Below are positions 7,317 to 16,669 of a stretch of 19,288 bases of DNA, one piece after another. Source of the stretch: an uncultured Sphingobacteriales bacterium. GTDB lineage: Bacteria > Bacteroidota > Bacteroidia > Chitinophagales > Chitinophagaceae. Under the pieces are notes generated by a model. The model was not told the origin of the DNA, ran no database searches, and saw only the letters and a program-made list of their open reading frames with translations. The translations under genes were made by a program, and so were the position numbers. The stretch covers positions 1-19,288 of the forward strand of contig CAMLFX010000063.1 in the NCBI GenBank assembly GCA_946479435.1, written 5' to 3'. Numbering within the stretch: position 1 is the first letter of the stretch; each line of letters opens with the position of its first letter.

Positions 7317-9581
7317 TTATTTCGTTTTGGAGAACCTGGCAGTGTGCGTTTCACCATTGTAATACACAGAACATAAATAAATACCGGATGGCAAGGAACT
7401 AATGTCAACCCTCCATGCATTATCTATATAGTTCATGGTAATATTACTCATTAACTGGCCCATGCTATTGTATATTTTCACTACCGATTTTACGGGAATG
7501 ATTCTGCCTTCCAGCCCTATATTCAACTTATCCATTGCCGGGTTTGGATAAATACTTAGTTCGTTTTGTTTTTTTACTACATCTTCAACATTTTCATTCC
7601 ATACCTGCCTATATAGGTTCAGCCCACCCAAATCATTACCCACAAACAATTCATATTTGCCGTCATTATTTATATCGGCAAATGCGGGAGAAGAGCTCCA
7701 GCCTTTTATATGAATATTAGAATAAAAAGTATCAACGCGTGTATACGTCTTGTTGGGATCTCCACTATCAATACCTTCCCAGCGCTGAATGGTACCATCA
7801 TAACTTCCTACCATCAGGTACTCCTTCCCGGTATTATCTATTTTGCCTACAAATGGTGCGCTAAAACCGGTTTGCTGGTATGGACCAACTTTAAGTTTGC
7901 CTAATGAATCTGATTGCTTAACCAGGGAAACCTGGCCAGATGTAGTTGACATATTTTTGTAATAGTGAATATACCCTATTTGCATACCACAAATAAGATC
8001 TTTTACACCATCTTTATCTACATCATATATACATGGTGTTGCATAGTTATTGGCACGTATAGATTGCCCGCTTTGGTTAGACAATTCTCTTTGCCATAGC
8101 TGCCAATCTGGTTGTACAGAGGCACTGGCAGCGTAATTCCTGAAATATGCTATGTTACCATTTTTCCTGCCTATCAGTAATTCATCCATCCCATCATTGT
8201 CAAGGTCTCCCATAGCCAAGGCCGCTCCGTCGATACCCTGGTTTTCCAACCCAAGCAAATTATCGTCTTGCAATGTAAATACAGGGTCTGTTGCAGTACC
8301 TGTATTTTGAAAGTATACGATACGAGACATTGTTGCACCACTACCTGCATTATAGCGCCCCATAGTACCAACCAGAAGGTCTTGCAACCCATCTTTATTA
8401 TAATCGTAAACCACGGGGTATGTGTTTGTGCCGAGATCTACCATGCTCTCCATAAGAAATGAATCGGATCGATAGGTAAATATAGGAGCACCTGATGTAC
8501 CTGTGTTTTCATACAAAGCAATGCATTTGTAGTTTTCAGATCCATTCAGTTTAGGTGATATCAAAATATCGCGGTCACCATCGCCATCTATATCCAGCCA
8601 ATATGCGCTTGGAAATTTAGGCATATTCAATTTATGCCCCCCTGACTGCCAGGTTGTGTCTTGTGCTACCATCGTATCGATAGGATACTGGTATTGCGTT
8701 TTCCCATTTATCAGTAATTGGATATCCGAATATGCATTATTACCATCCAGAACATCAAAATCACCATCGCCATCTATATCTACAAGGCACATAGCATTAT
8801 TGCCATCTGTAGTTCTGTTACCTGGTTCTGGTTCTCTGAAAGGAGGGCACACAGTTACACCTAATTCATGCGTTCTTGCCACTGCCTGCAAAGCTTTTCC
8901 CCAACATGTGGTTTCCAGTTCCAAAGGGAAAGTATCGCAAGGCAGACTTTGCTCCACTCTTATATTTTTCCACGAAGTAATAAAAGTGCCCCAAATTGAA
9001 TAGGTAACAATATCCAGATCGCCATCGTGATCAATATCCTCAATACCGGGATTATCAGAAGGACTAATAGTAACATTGGAAGTTCCTGAAACGCCCTGCC
9101 TTTGGTAGCGTATTTCTTTTTGGGGCTTAAAGGTGAGGATATTGCTGGCATCGTAAAAACCATCGCATATCCATAGCCCGCTATACCCAAAATGAAACAG
9201 ATCAGGTACGTTATCGCAATTATAATCTACCAGCTTTATGAAGTTGTAAACAGGCGGAAACTTATACTCATATTCCGGTGCATAGCGATACTCTGTAGCG
9301 CTGCCGCGGCCTATGTTCAAATACACCTTAACGCCCCTGTAGTTTTCAAATATCATAAGGTCGTTCTTACCATCATTATTCATATCAGCAATAGCAAATT
9401 GCGGTGAGTTTTGTCCGCCGCACCAGGCATTGGTTTTTTCAATACCATTTACCATGATTTTTACCTGCGATAAATAATCTTTGCTGTTTTGATATATGTC
9501 TGACTGGGCAAAACTATTATAGCCGCCAGCTAATAATGCCATTGCAAGAATAAGGACGGGGTATACAGCACTTTTTTTCAT
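7317..9581 (-). CDS. Secreted FG-GAP/VCBS repeat protein with T9SS type A sorting domain (paralogue 2)
   Basis: A 754-residue protein collinear with the next gene downstream over its whole length, with only a few one- to three-residue gaps. The signal peptide is likely cut after SFA (25). The same nine DxDxDG-type repeats are present, for example DIDHDGDLD at about 182, DIDGDGDFD at 268, DIDGDGDRD at 330, DLDNDGMDE at 459 and DVDKDGVKD at 520. The C-terminal domain from about 677 opens with IYPNP and ends in the identical HTARFSKTK, so it is T9SS cargo. It differs in having an extra cysteine near the N-terminus (NAWCGG where the paralogue has NAWAGG) and in the less conserved 210-260 segment. 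Separate promoter and terminator signals suggest independent transcription. Substrate or partner unknown; a surface adhesin or propeller lectin is a guess. Confidence 0.9.
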   Translation of the reverse strand: MKKSAVYPVLILAMALLAGGYNSFAQSDIYQNSKDYLSQVKIMVNGIEKTNAWCGGQNSPQFAIADMNNDGKNDLMIFENYRGVKVYLNIGRGSATEYRYAPEYEYKFPPVYNFIKLVDYNCDNVPDLFHFGYSGLWICDGFYDASNILTFKPQKEIRYQRQGVSGTSNVTISPSDNPGIEDIDHDGDLDIVTYSIWGTFITSWKNIRVEQSLPCDTFPLELETTCWGKALQAVARTHELGVTVCPPFREPEPGNRTTDGNNAMCLVDIDGDGDFDVLDGNNAYSDIQLLINGKTQYQYPIDTMVAQDTTWQSGGHKLNMPKFPSAYWLDIDGDGDRDILISPKLNGSENYKCIALYENTGTSGAPIFTYRSDSFLMESMVDLGTNTYPVVYDYNKDGLQDLLVGTMGRYNAGSGATMSRIVYFQNTGTATDPVFTLQDDNLLGLENQGIDGAALAMGDLDNDGMDELLIGRKNGNIAYFRNYAASASVQPDWQLWQRELSNQSGQSIRANNYATPCIYDVDKDGVKDLICGMQIGYIHYYKNMSTTSGQVSLVKQSDSLGKLKVGPYQQTGFSAPFVGKIDNTGKEYLMVGSYDGTIQRWEGIDSGDPNKTYTRVDTFYSNIHIKGWSSSPAFADINNDGKYELFVGNDLGGLNLYRQVWNENVEDVVKKQNELSIYPNPAMDKLNIGLEGRIIPVKSVVKIYNSMGQLMSNITMNYIDNAWRVDISSLPSGIYLCSVYYNGETHTARFSKTK

Positions 9582-9590
9582 AATACTAAT

Positions 9591-9621
9591 TTAAGCTATT
9601 TCGCTTGTCGAAAGATCAAAA
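9591..9621 (-). promoter_or_regulatory. Promoter of paralogue 2
   Basis: On the minus strand TTTTG (9621-9617), 18 bases, then TAGCTTAA (9598-9591), followed by ATTAGTATT and the ATG at 9581. It aligns base for base in spacing with the promoter at 7211-7242. The 18-base spacer itself is not conserved, while the boxes and the stretch TTAAATTAGT(A/G)TTATG are. Confidence 0.6.
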
Positions 9622-9675
9622 CTTAATTACATGCCATTAAATGAAGCAGTAATTATATAGACATACCAGAACTTA

Positions 9676-10497
9676 TTAACCGTTGGTTGTATTATCTCTT
9701 AATGGGGAATTAGGTTCATTTAAAAAATGTTTATAAACCAATTTATCGGTTAGCGATGCAAACAATTTATTCATCCAAACAGTCAGTTTGCCTTGTCGGG
9801 TCATTACCACTACACGCTTCCTTTTATTTATCGCATCAAATATTATTTTCGCACATTCTTCAGCTGTCATTAGTTTTCCTTCTTCAAGCGGTGTTTCGCC
9901 CTGCGAAGTACCATTGGCAGAAAGGGCAACATTGCGGATATTAGATGAAGTAAAACCCGGCGATACCCACATAACATGAGCGCCTGTATGCAGCAACTCT
10001 GTACGCAAAGCTTCCAGGAAGCCCTGCATGGCAAATTTTGAAGCTGAATAGCCTGTACGGGCAGGCAAACCCCTGAAACCCGCAATTGAAGATACCCCCA
10101 GCACCACGCCCTTATTTTTAATAATACTTGGCAAAGCATACTTAGTACAATAAACAGTGCCCCAAAAATTTATATCCATTAGCTCTTTTATCACCTTCAG
10201 GTCAACATCCTGAAATAGTGCACGCATACTGATACCCGCGTTATTTATCAAAACGTCAACCCTACCCCAATGTGCCATGGTTTGCTCAATAAAACGCTTG
10301 CAATCTTCTTCTTTACTCACATCGGCCCCAACACATAAAATATTGTTATTACCTGCAAAAACTTCCTTCAACTTTTGTTCGTTACGGGCACAAACGGCTA
10401 CTTTTGCACCCAGTTGCGATGCTGTATTGGCTAAGGCTTTACCGATACCTGACGAAGCCCCGGTTATAACTATTACTTTATCTTTTAGCGATGACAT
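9676..10497 (-). CDS. Short-chain dehydrogenase/reductase (SDR)
   Basis: A 273-residue NAD(P)-dependent oxidoreductase of the classical SDR type. With the start chosen at ATG 10497 (MSSLKDKVIVITGASSGIG) the Rossmann motif TGASSGIG sits at residues 12-19, where classical SDRs have it. NNAG follows at 85-88, catalytic Ser137 in GVSSIAG, and Tyr150/Lys154 in YSASK, then the PG motif at 180-181. The C-terminal ~40 residues are basic, with a hydrophobic stretch (LTVWMNKLFASL), and may touch the membrane. The layout recalls DHRS7-like reductases. The substrate cannot be inferred. An upstream ATG at 10587 would add 30 residues with no SDR character and is rejected. The gene is divergent from purE; no terminator is obvious between its stop and the promoter of paralogue 2. 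Confidence 0.88.
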   Translation of the reverse strand: MSSLKDKVIVITGASSGIGKALANTASQLGAKVAVCARNEQKLKEVFAGNNNILCVGADVSKEEDCKRFIEQTMAHWGRVDVLINNAGISMRALFQDVDLKVIKELMDINFWGTVYCTKYALPSIIKNKGVVLGVSSIAGFRGLPARTGYSASKFAMQGFLEALRTELLHTGAHVMWVSPGFTSSNIRNVALSANGTSQGETPLEEGKLMTAEECAKIIFDAINKRKRVVVMTRQGKLTVWMNKLFASLTDKLVYKHFLNEPNSPLRDNTTNG

Positions 10498-10529
10498 TGG
10501 TGAAATTTGTAGTGTAAAGTTAGTTTTAG

Positions 10530-10546
10530 TACTTCGAAAAGAAGTA
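10530..10546. repeat. Small dyad upstream of the SDR gene
   Basis: TACTTC (10530-10535) and GAAGTA (10541-10546) are exact inverted copies separated by five bases, 33 bases before the SDR start codon in the SDR-purE divergent region. It could be an operator or a hairpin in the SDR leader. There is no independent support. Confidence 0.25.
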
Positions 10547-10663
10547 ACAAAATTGCCGGCTAAAAAGCAATAAATAGATATACACAAAAGTTGATAAACA
10601 ATTAACTTACTAAAGGCATAATATTTTTAATTTCAGTATTAACGATCAAAAAAAAACAAAAAA

Positions 10664-11119
10664 ATGAAAGTTCTGATCATTATGGGTTCGCAAAGCGATG
10701 AAGGTGTAATGCAAGAATGTCACAACTGGCTCAACTGGTTTGGCATTGAAAACAACATGGTGGTAGCATCGGCACACCGTAACCCTGACCAGGTTCGCGA
10801 ACTAATGGTTACCGCTCAGGAAAATGGCTATGGTGCAGTGGTAGCTGCAGCAGGTATGGCTGCTGCATTGCCTGGCGTATGTGCTGCTTACACTTCTTTA
10901 CCTGTACTGGGTGTACCTCTTGATGGTGGCCTTCCGGGTGGTATCGATGCTTTGTATAGCATAGTACAAATGCCTGCCGGCTTGCCTGTAGGTACACTGG
11001 CTGTAGGTAAAGCAGGGGCAAGAAATGCTGCTGTATTGTGTGCACGCATCTTTTCACTTAGCGATACTGCAGTAGCCGAACGCCTCGAAGAGTTCAAACA
11101 GAACGGATACCGCATATAA
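10664..11119 (+). CDS. purE: N5-carboxyaminoimidazole ribonucleotide mutase (PurE, class I-like)
   Basis: PurE converts N5-CAIR to CAIR in purine synthesis, normally with PurK supplying N5-CAIR; no purK is visible here. The 151-residue protein has the phosphate-binding start MGSQSD (7-12), SAHRNP at 36-41 (catalytic His38), and the class I signature LYSIVQMPAGLPVGTLAVGK around residues 97-116, so it is not the animal/Treponema class II form. Two features are unusual: SAHRTP has become SAHRNP, and the usual AAHLPG loop reads AAALPG (66-71), so a widely conserved His is Ala68. The leader is A-rich (nine A, C, seven A) immediately before the ATG. It is divergent from the SDR gene and upstream of phoH (60-base gap). 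Family assignment is secure; activity is less so. Confidence 0.92.
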   Translation: MKVLIIMGSQSDEGVMQECHNWLNWFGIENNMVVASAHRNPDQVRELMVTAQENGYGAVVAAAGMAAALPGVCAAYTSLPVLGVPLDGGLPGGIDALYSIVQMPAGLPVGTLAVGKAGARNAAVLCARIFSLSDTAVAERLEEFKQNGYRI

Positions 11120-11120
11120 C

Positions 11121-11143
11121 AGGGCATGCGTTGTGCCTGCCCT
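11121..11143 (+). terminator. Weak hairpin after purE
   Basis: AGGGCA (11121-11126) pairs with TGCCCT (11138-11143) around an 11-base loop, followed by only TTG. It starts right after the purE stop. It may act as a weak terminator or as a processing/attenuation structure before phoH. The short T-run makes full termination doubtful. Confidence 0.3.
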
Positions 11144-11179
11144 TTGTAGATAAATGCTAACCCTTTAAATTTTTTCACA

Positions 11180-12199
11180 TTGACGGAAGCCATCATTAAC
11201 CTCGAAACCGTTAACCCCATTGAATTCTTTGGCGTTAATAACAGTAAGTTTGATATACTGAAACGCAAGTTTCCGTTGTTAAAAATCTTGTCGCGCGGTA
11301 GCCAAATAAAGCTATCGGGGCAAGCAGAAGCAGTCGCAGATGCACAGGGGCGTATAACGCAGCTCATTAAATATCTTGAAAGAAATGGCCACTTGTCTGA
11401 AAACTACCTGACAGAATTATTGGGCGAGGAAGAGACGGGCGAAACACCTAAAGAGGATCCAACCAGCAACGATATACTTGTTTTTGGCCCCAACGGAAAA
11501 GTGATACGCGCTAAAACACAGAACCAGCAGCTAATGGCACAGGTCTCTGAAAAGAACGATATCATATTTGCGGTAGGCCCTGCGGGTACAGGTAAAACGT
11601 ATACAGCTGTAGCACTTGCTGTAAGGGCTTTAAAAAACAAAGCGGTACGCAAGATCATTCTTACACGCCCTGCGGTGGAGGCTGGTGAAAGCCTTGGTTT
11701 TTTACCCGGCGACCTTAAGGAAAAAATTGATCCATACCTGCGCCCGTTATACGATGCACTGGACGATATGATACCATCGGATAAGCTGAACTATTATATG
11801 ACCAATCGCATTATTGAAATAGCCCCATTGGCGTATATGCGCGGCCGTACGCTGGATAATTCATTCATCATATTGGATGAGGCGCAGAACTCTACCGATC
11901 TTCAGTTGAAGATGTTCCTGACACGTATTGGCCCTTCTGCCAAGGCCATTATAACAGGTGATCTTACGCAGATAGATCTGCCGAAGAACCAAAAATCGGG
12001 CCTGGCAAAAGCAACCCGTATATTAAGAGATGTAGAAGGTATAGCACATATACAGCTTGACGAGCAAGACGTGGTACGTCACCGCCTGGTTAAGCACATC
12101 ATAAAAGCATACGATAAAGAACAAGAACGTGAAGAAGCGCGCGAACTGGAAAACAAGAACCAGTACAGGGCTTTGAAACCCAAAGAACCTGAAGCTTAA
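11180..12199 (+). CDS. PhoH-like P-loop ATPase, TTG start
   Basis: A 339-residue cytoplasmic protein of the PhoH/YbeZ family, ATPases implicated in RNA metabolism and often linked with YbeY; the precise role is not settled. Residues about 1-80 form an N-terminal domain that begins TEAIINLETVNPIEFFGVNN and includes a KH-like LKILSRGSQIKLSG. The ATPase domain follows, with Walker A GPAGTGKT at 133-140 and Walker B IILDEAQN at 230-237, plus the family's TRPAVEAGESLGFLPG. The C-terminus is a charged helix. No in-frame ATG lies between the upstream stop (11147) and residue 119, so TTG at 11180 is the likely start; it gives a typical family N-terminus. It follows purE by 60 bases and converges on rpoC, with a strong shared terminator between. 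Confidence 0.9.
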   Translation: MTEAIINLETVNPIEFFGVNNSKFDILKRKFPLLKILSRGSQIKLSGQAEAVADAQGRITQLIKYLERNGHLSENYLTELLGEEETGETPKEDPTSNDILVFGPNGKVIRAKTQNQQLMAQVSEKNDIIFAVGPAGTGKTYTAVALAVRALKNKAVRKIILTRPAVEAGESLGFLPGDLKEKIDPYLRPLYDALDDMIPSDKLNYYMTNRIIEIAPLAYMRGRTLDNSFIILDEAQNSTDLQLKMFLTRIGPSAKAIITGDLTQIDLPKNQKSGLAKATRILRDVEGIAHIQLDEQDVVRHRLVKHIIKAYDKEQEREEARELENKNQYRALKPKEPEA

Positions 12200-12222
12200 A
12201 TATCCTTAAAGCTTATAAAAAC

Positions 12223-12254
12223 AAGAAGCCCCTCCAAAATGGAGGGGCTTCTTT
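12223..12254. terminator. Bidirectional terminator between phoH and rpoC
   Basis: AAGAAGCCCCTCCA (12223-12236) pairs perfectly with its complement at 12240-12253 around an AAA loop. The GC-rich core is followed by T on the plus strand and by GTTTTTAT on the minus strand. It serves phoH (stop 12199) and rpoC (stop 12275). Confidence 0.9.
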
Positions 12255-12274
12255 ATGTGTTGGAATAGCTGTTA

Positions 12275-15200
12275 CTATTCTTCTTCGTCAAATTGCAATA
12301 CATCGCGGTTAGCCATCAGCAGTTCAAATTCTTCTTTCGAACCAACTATCAGATCATCAAATTCACGCATACCTGTACCTGCTGGAATAAGGTTACCGGT
12401 TATGACATTTTCTTTAAGACCCATCAGGTTATCTGACTTACCATTGATAGCTGCCTGAGAAAGAACTTTGGTAGTTTCCTGGAACGATGCGGCTGATATC
12501 CAGCTTTGTGTACCCAGAGATGCTTTTGTGATACCTAACAACAGTGGTGCTGATGTAGCAGGGCTTGCATCGCGGTATTCTACCAGTTTTTTATCAGCGC
12601 GGCGCAATATACTGTTCTCTTCGCGTATTTCGCGCAGGGTAACTATCTGACCAGGGTGTAACTTATCAGATTCGCCACCTTCAGTTATTACTTTCTTATC
12701 ATATATCCAGTCGTTCTCAACCATGAAGTCGAACTTATCAGTAGTATCATCTTCCAGGAATTTTGTATCACCCGGATCAACGATAGTTACTTTACGCATC
12801 ATTTGGCGAACAATTACTTCAATGTGTTTATCATTGATCTTCACACCTTGTAAGCGATAAACTTCTTGTATCTCATTCACCAGGTACTCTTGTACAGCGA
12901 AGGGGCCTTTAATTGCCAGGATATCGCCAGGAGTAGTAGCGCCATCAGAAAGTGAAGTGCCTGCTTTTACAAAGTCACCATCTTGCACCATGATATGGCG
13001 GGTAAGTGGAACCAGGTATTTTTTAACCAGGCCTTCGCGCGATTCAACTATTATTTCACGGTTACCACGTTTGATGTTACCGAAAGCAACAACACCATCT
13101 ATTTCAGCAACGATGGCCGGATTGCTCGGGTTACGTGCTTCAAACAATTCAGTCACACGTGGAAGACCACCGGTGATATCGCGGCTACGACCCATGATAC
13201 GTGGTATTTTTACCAGTACCTGTCCGTTATAAACTGTATCACCTGCGCCTATTATAATGTGCGAACCTACAGGCAGGTTGTACATTTTCTCTTCCTTGCC
13301 TTCAATAATGATGGCAGGTATTTTGGTTTTATCTTTTGTTTCGATAACCACTTTTTCGCGGTGGCCTGTTTGTTCATCAGCCTCTTCGCGGAAGGTAACA
13401 CCCTCAATAATGTTATCGAATTTCACTTTACCATTCACCTCAGAAACGATAACGGCGTTGAACGGATCCCATGTGCAGATCACGTCTCCTTTCGCTACTT
13501 TCTGCCCGTTCTTCACTTTCAGGTGAGAACCGTAAGGAATGTTGTTAGTGATCATCAGGCGATCGTTAGCTACATCAACTATACGCACTTCACCTGTACG
13601 GCCTATTACAACAGTTGTGTCTTCGCCTTCTTCATCTTTATAGATTGTAGTACGCAGACCATCGAACTGGATAGTACCATCGAACTTAGCAACCAATTGA
13701 GATTCGATAGCCGAAGAACCAGCCACACCACCCACGTGGAAGGTACGTAGCGTAAGCTGTGTACCAGGCTCACCGATAGATTGTGCAGCGATGATACCAA
13801 CGGCATCACCTTTCTGTGCCATGTAACCTGTAGCCAGGTTTTTACCATAACACCTAGCACATACCCCACGGCGTGCTTCGCAGGTAAGTACCGAACGTAT
13901 CTCTACAGTATCAATACCACTGTCTTCTATATGCTTAGCAACATCTTCTGTTATTTCAGTACCAGCGGCAACAATTAACTCCTCTGTTATAGGATCGAAT
14001 ACATCATGAAGAGATGTACGGCCCAGGATACGATCGTACAATGGCTCTACTATTTCTTCATTGTCTTTCAATGCTGATGTTGCTATACCACGTAGTGTAC
14101 CGCAATCAGGCTCATTAATAACAACATCTTGTGCAACGTCAACCAAACGACGTGTCAGGTAACCGGCATCGGCTGTTTTAAGGGCCGTATCGGCAAGACC
14201 TTTACGCGCACCGTGCGTTGAGATAAAGTATTCCAATACACTCAGGCCTACTTTAAAGTTAGACAGGATTGGGTTTTCGATGATCTCTGAACCACTTGAA
14301 CCACTACGACGTGGTTTAGCCATCAGACCTCTTAAACCAGCCAGCTGCTTAACCTGTTGTTTAGAACCACGCGCACCTGAATCAAGCATCATGTACACAG
14401 AGTTGAACCCTTGTTTATCAGCAGCCATCTCGCGGATAAGCGTTTCTGTAACACGGGTATCAACACGCGACCATATATCGATGATCTGGTTGTAACGCTC
14501 GTTGTTCGTAATAAGACCCATGTTGTAGTTCTCCCACACTTCGTCCACTTCAACCTGTGCATTATCTATTAACTGTTCTTTTACTTCAGGAACAGTAAGA
14601 TCTTTTATGTTGAACGACAAACCACCACGGAAGGCTGTACGGAAACCAAGTTGCTTAATATCATCAAGGAATTGTACGGTCTTAGGTATGTTAGTGTTTT
14701 TCAGGATATCACCAATGATTTCACGCAATGATTTTTTGGTAAGCAATGCATTTACGAAACCATTTTCTTTCGGTACAAATTGATTGAACATTACACGACC
14801 CACAGTAGTTTCTACTAACTGGTTCTTCAGTTCACCTTCTTTTATACGTACGTTGGTTTTTACTTTTATCCATGCATGCAGTTCTACACGGCCTTCATTG
14901 TAGGCTATAATCACCTCTTCAGCACTGTAGAATGTCATGCCTTCACCTTTCACTATTTCTTCGCCCACAGTCTTTTTACCTTTGGTAAGGTAGTAAAGAC
15001 CCAATACCATGTCCTGAGAAGGAAGGGTAATAGGCGTACCGTTTTGCGGGTTCAGAATGTTATGAGAAGCAAGCATCAGCAATTGGGCTTCCAGGATAGC
15101 GGCATGGCTCAGAGGCACGTGTACCGCCATTTGGTCACCATCGAAATCGGCGTTGAAGGCAGAACACACCAGCGGGTGCAGTTGTATCGCTTTACCTTCA

Positions 15201-16597
15201 ATCAGTTTCGGCTGGAATGCTTGTATTGATAACCTGTGTAGCGTTGGGGCACGGTTCAGCAAGATCGGGTGACCTTTCAGAACGTTTTCAAGTATATCCC
15301 AAACTACCGATTCTTTACGTTCTACTAATTTCTTAGCGCTCTTCACTGTTTTTACAATACCCCTTTCTATCAGCTTACGTATGATGAATGGCTTGAATAG
15401 CTCAGCAGCCATATCTTTTGGTAAACCACATTCATGCAATTTCAGGTCAGGGCCAACCACGATAACCGAACGGCCAGAGTAGTCAACACGTTTACCCAAA
15501 AGGTTTTGACGGAAACGGCCTTGTTTACCTTTCAGTACATCTGAAAGCGATTTCAGGGCACGGCCACCTTCAGCTTTTACAGCGTTCGACTTACGGCTGT
15601 TATCAAACAGCGAGTCAACCGCTTCCTGCAACATACGTTTTTCGTTACGCAGGATCACTTCAGGAGCTTTGATTTCTATAAGGCGTTTCAGACGATTGTT
15701 ACGAATGATAACACGACGGTAAAGATCGTTCAGATCAGAAGATGCAAAACGGCCGCCATCAAGAGGTACTAACGGGCGCAGTTCAGGTGGAATAACCGGA
15801 ATATACTGCATGACAGTCCATTCCAAACGGTTTTCAACACGTGTATTCGCATCGCGGAAAGCTTCCACTACACTCAGGCGTTTCAGGGCTTCCTGCTTAC
15901 GTTGTTGCGATGTTTCGTTAGCAGCTGCGTTACGCAGGTCGTAAGACAGTTGGTCAAGATCGATACGGCTCAACAGAGCGTGCACCGCCTCGGCACCCAT
16001 CTTAGCTATGAATTTATTAGGATCATCATCAGGCAGGTACTGGTTTTCTTTAGATATTGAATCCAGGATCTCCAGGTATTCATCTTCAGTTATCAGTTGC
16101 TGATGTGTATTTTCAGAATCTTTCAGGTTCAGTTTCTGGCGTATCAGGTCATCGCCTTCACCTGCTTGTACTACTACATAACGTTCGTAGTAAACTATGC
16201 TCTCTAATTTTTTAGAGCTAACGCCTAACAGGTAACCTATTTTGTTAGGTAAGCTTTTAAAGTACCATATATGTACGATAGGTACCACCAATTTGATGTG
16301 GCCCATACGCTCACGACGTACTTTCTTTTCAGTTACCTCAACACCACAACGGTCGCACACTATACCCTTATAACGGATACGCTTGTACTTACCGCAATAA
16401 CATTCGTAATCCTTTACAGGGCCGAATATTTTTTCGCAAAACAAACCATCACGTTCAGGTTTGTAGGTACGATAGTTGATAGTTTCAGGCTTAAGCACTT
16501 CACCATAAGAGCGATCCAGAATAGTATCGGGAGACGCAAGGCTGATGGTGATCTTGTTAAACCCCGCTTTTGGGCGGTTATCCTTCTTAATAGCCAT
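12275..16597 (-). CDS. rpoC: DNA-directed RNA polymerase subunit beta'
   Basis: The beta' subunit of RNA polymerase, 1440 residues, the size seen in Bacteroidota. The N-terminal zinc site has Cys66, Cys68, Cys81 and Cys84 ([20 protein letters not shown]). The catalytic magnesium motif NADFDGD is at 482-488. The second zinc site is present (DCGTL and [13 protein letters not shown]), as is the bridge helix/trigger loop region with [20 protein letters not shown]. The start is taken as ATG 16597 ([13 protein letters not shown]), which matches the family. An in-frame ATG at 16654 would start inside a hairpin and add residues unlike RpoC. It lies 72 bases after the rpoB stop, with a terminator-like hairpin in the gap. 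There is no sign of frameshift or intein. Confidence 0.98.
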   Translation of the reverse strand: MAIKKDNRPKAGFNKITISLASPDTILDRSYGEVLKPETINYRTYKPERDGLFCEKIFGPVKDYECYCGKYKRIRYKGIVCDRCGVEVTEKKVRRERMGHIKLVVPIVHIWYFKSLPNKIGYLLGVSSKKLESIVYYERYVVVQAGEGDDLIRQKLNLKDSENTHQQLITEDEYLEILDSISKENQYLPDDDPNKFIAKMGAEAVHALLSRIDLDQLSYDLRNAAANETSQQRKQEALKRLSVVEAFRDANTRVENRLEWTVMQYIPVIPPELRPLVPLDGGRFASSDLNDLYRRVIIRNNRLKRLIEIKAPEVILRNEKRMLQEAVDSLFDNSRKSNAVKAEGGRALKSLSDVLKGKQGRFRQNLLGKRVDYSGRSVIVVGPDLKLHECGLPKDMAAELFKPFIIRKLIERGIVKTVKSAKKLVERKESVVWDILENVLKGHPILLNRAPTLHRLSIQAFQPKLIEGKAIQLHPLVCSAFNADFDGDQMAVHVPLSHAAILEAQLLMLASHNILNPQNGTPITLPSQDMVLGLYYLTKGKKTVGEEIVKGEGMTFYSAEEVIIAYNEGRVELHAWIKVKTNVRIKEGELKNQLVETTVGRVMFNQFVPKENGFVNALLTKKSLREIIGDILKNTNIPKTVQFLDDIKQLGFRTAFRGGLSFNIKDLTVPEVKEQLIDNAQVEVDEVWENYNMGLITNNERYNQIIDIWSRVDTRVTETLIREMAADKQGFNSVYMMLDSGARGSKQQVKQLAGLRGLMAKPRRSGSSGSEIIENPILSNFKVGLSVLEYFISTHGARKGLADTALKTADAGYLTRRLVDVAQDVVINEPDCGTLRGIATSALKDNEEIVEPLYDRILGRTSLHDVFDPITEELIVAAGTEITEDVAKHIEDSGIDTVEIRSVLTCEARRGVCARCYGKNLATGYMAQKGDAVGIIAAQSIGEPGTQLTLRTFHVGGVAGSSAIESQLVAKFDGTIQFDGLRTTIYKDEEGEDTTVVIGRTGEVRIVDVANDRLMITNNIPYGSHLKVKNGQKVAKGDVICTWDPFNAVIVSEVNGKVKFDNIIEGVTFREEADEQTGHREKVVIETKDKTKIPAIIIEGKEEKMYNLPVGSHIIIGAGDTVYNGQVLVKIPRIMGRSRDITGGLPRVTELFEARNPSNPAIVAEIDGVVAFGNIKRGNREIIVESREGLVKKYLVPLTRHIMVQDGDFVKAGTSLSDGATTPGDILAIKGPFAVQEYLVNEIQEVYRLQGVKINDKHIEVIVRQMMRKVTIVDPGDTKFLEDDTTDKFDFMVENDWIYDKKVITEGGESDKLHPGQIVTLREIREENSILRRADKKLVEYRDASPATSAPLLLGITKASLGTQSWISAASFQETTKVLSQAAINGKSDNLMGLKENVITGNLIPAGTGMREFDDLIVGSKEEFELLMANRDVLQFDEEE

Positions 16598-16622
16598 ATT
16601 AAAAACGAAATATTTTTTAGTT

Positions 16623-16664
16623 AAAAAAGGAATGGAGCGGTTGCCGGTTGGCAACCGCTATTCC
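16623..16664 (-). terminator. Terminator-like hairpin in the rpoB-rpoC gap
   Basis: AGCGGTTGCC (16636-16645) pairs fully with GGCAACCGCT (16650-16659) around a 4-base loop. The stem is extended by GGAAT/ATTCC (16629-16633 with 16660-16664) across a two-base bulge. On the minus strand, the direction of transcription, it is followed directly by six T. It begins five bases after the rpoB stop and ends 26 bases before the rpoC ATG. It looks like an intrinsic terminator or attenuator, but rpoC has no good promoter of its own after it, so partial read-through or RNA processing is more likely. Confidence 0.65.
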
Positions 16665-16669
16665 AAGTA

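Noticed and set aside
10498..10587. N-terminal extension of the SDR protein from an upstream ATG
   Set aside because: The added 30 residues are not a signal peptide or SDR sequence, and the start at 10497 places the TGxxxGxG motif at the normal position.
12983..13750. A 255-codon open frame on the plus strand, antisense to rpoC
   Set aside because: It lies wholly inside the well-conserved rpoC sequence, has an odd composition rich in Phe/Tyr/His, and shows no family signature. It is a by-product of rpoC codon use.
16598..16654. N-terminal extension of RpoC from ATG 16654
   Set aside because: It would begin inside the intergenic hairpin and add residues unlike any Rpo[11 protein letters not shown] at 16597 is the family-type start.
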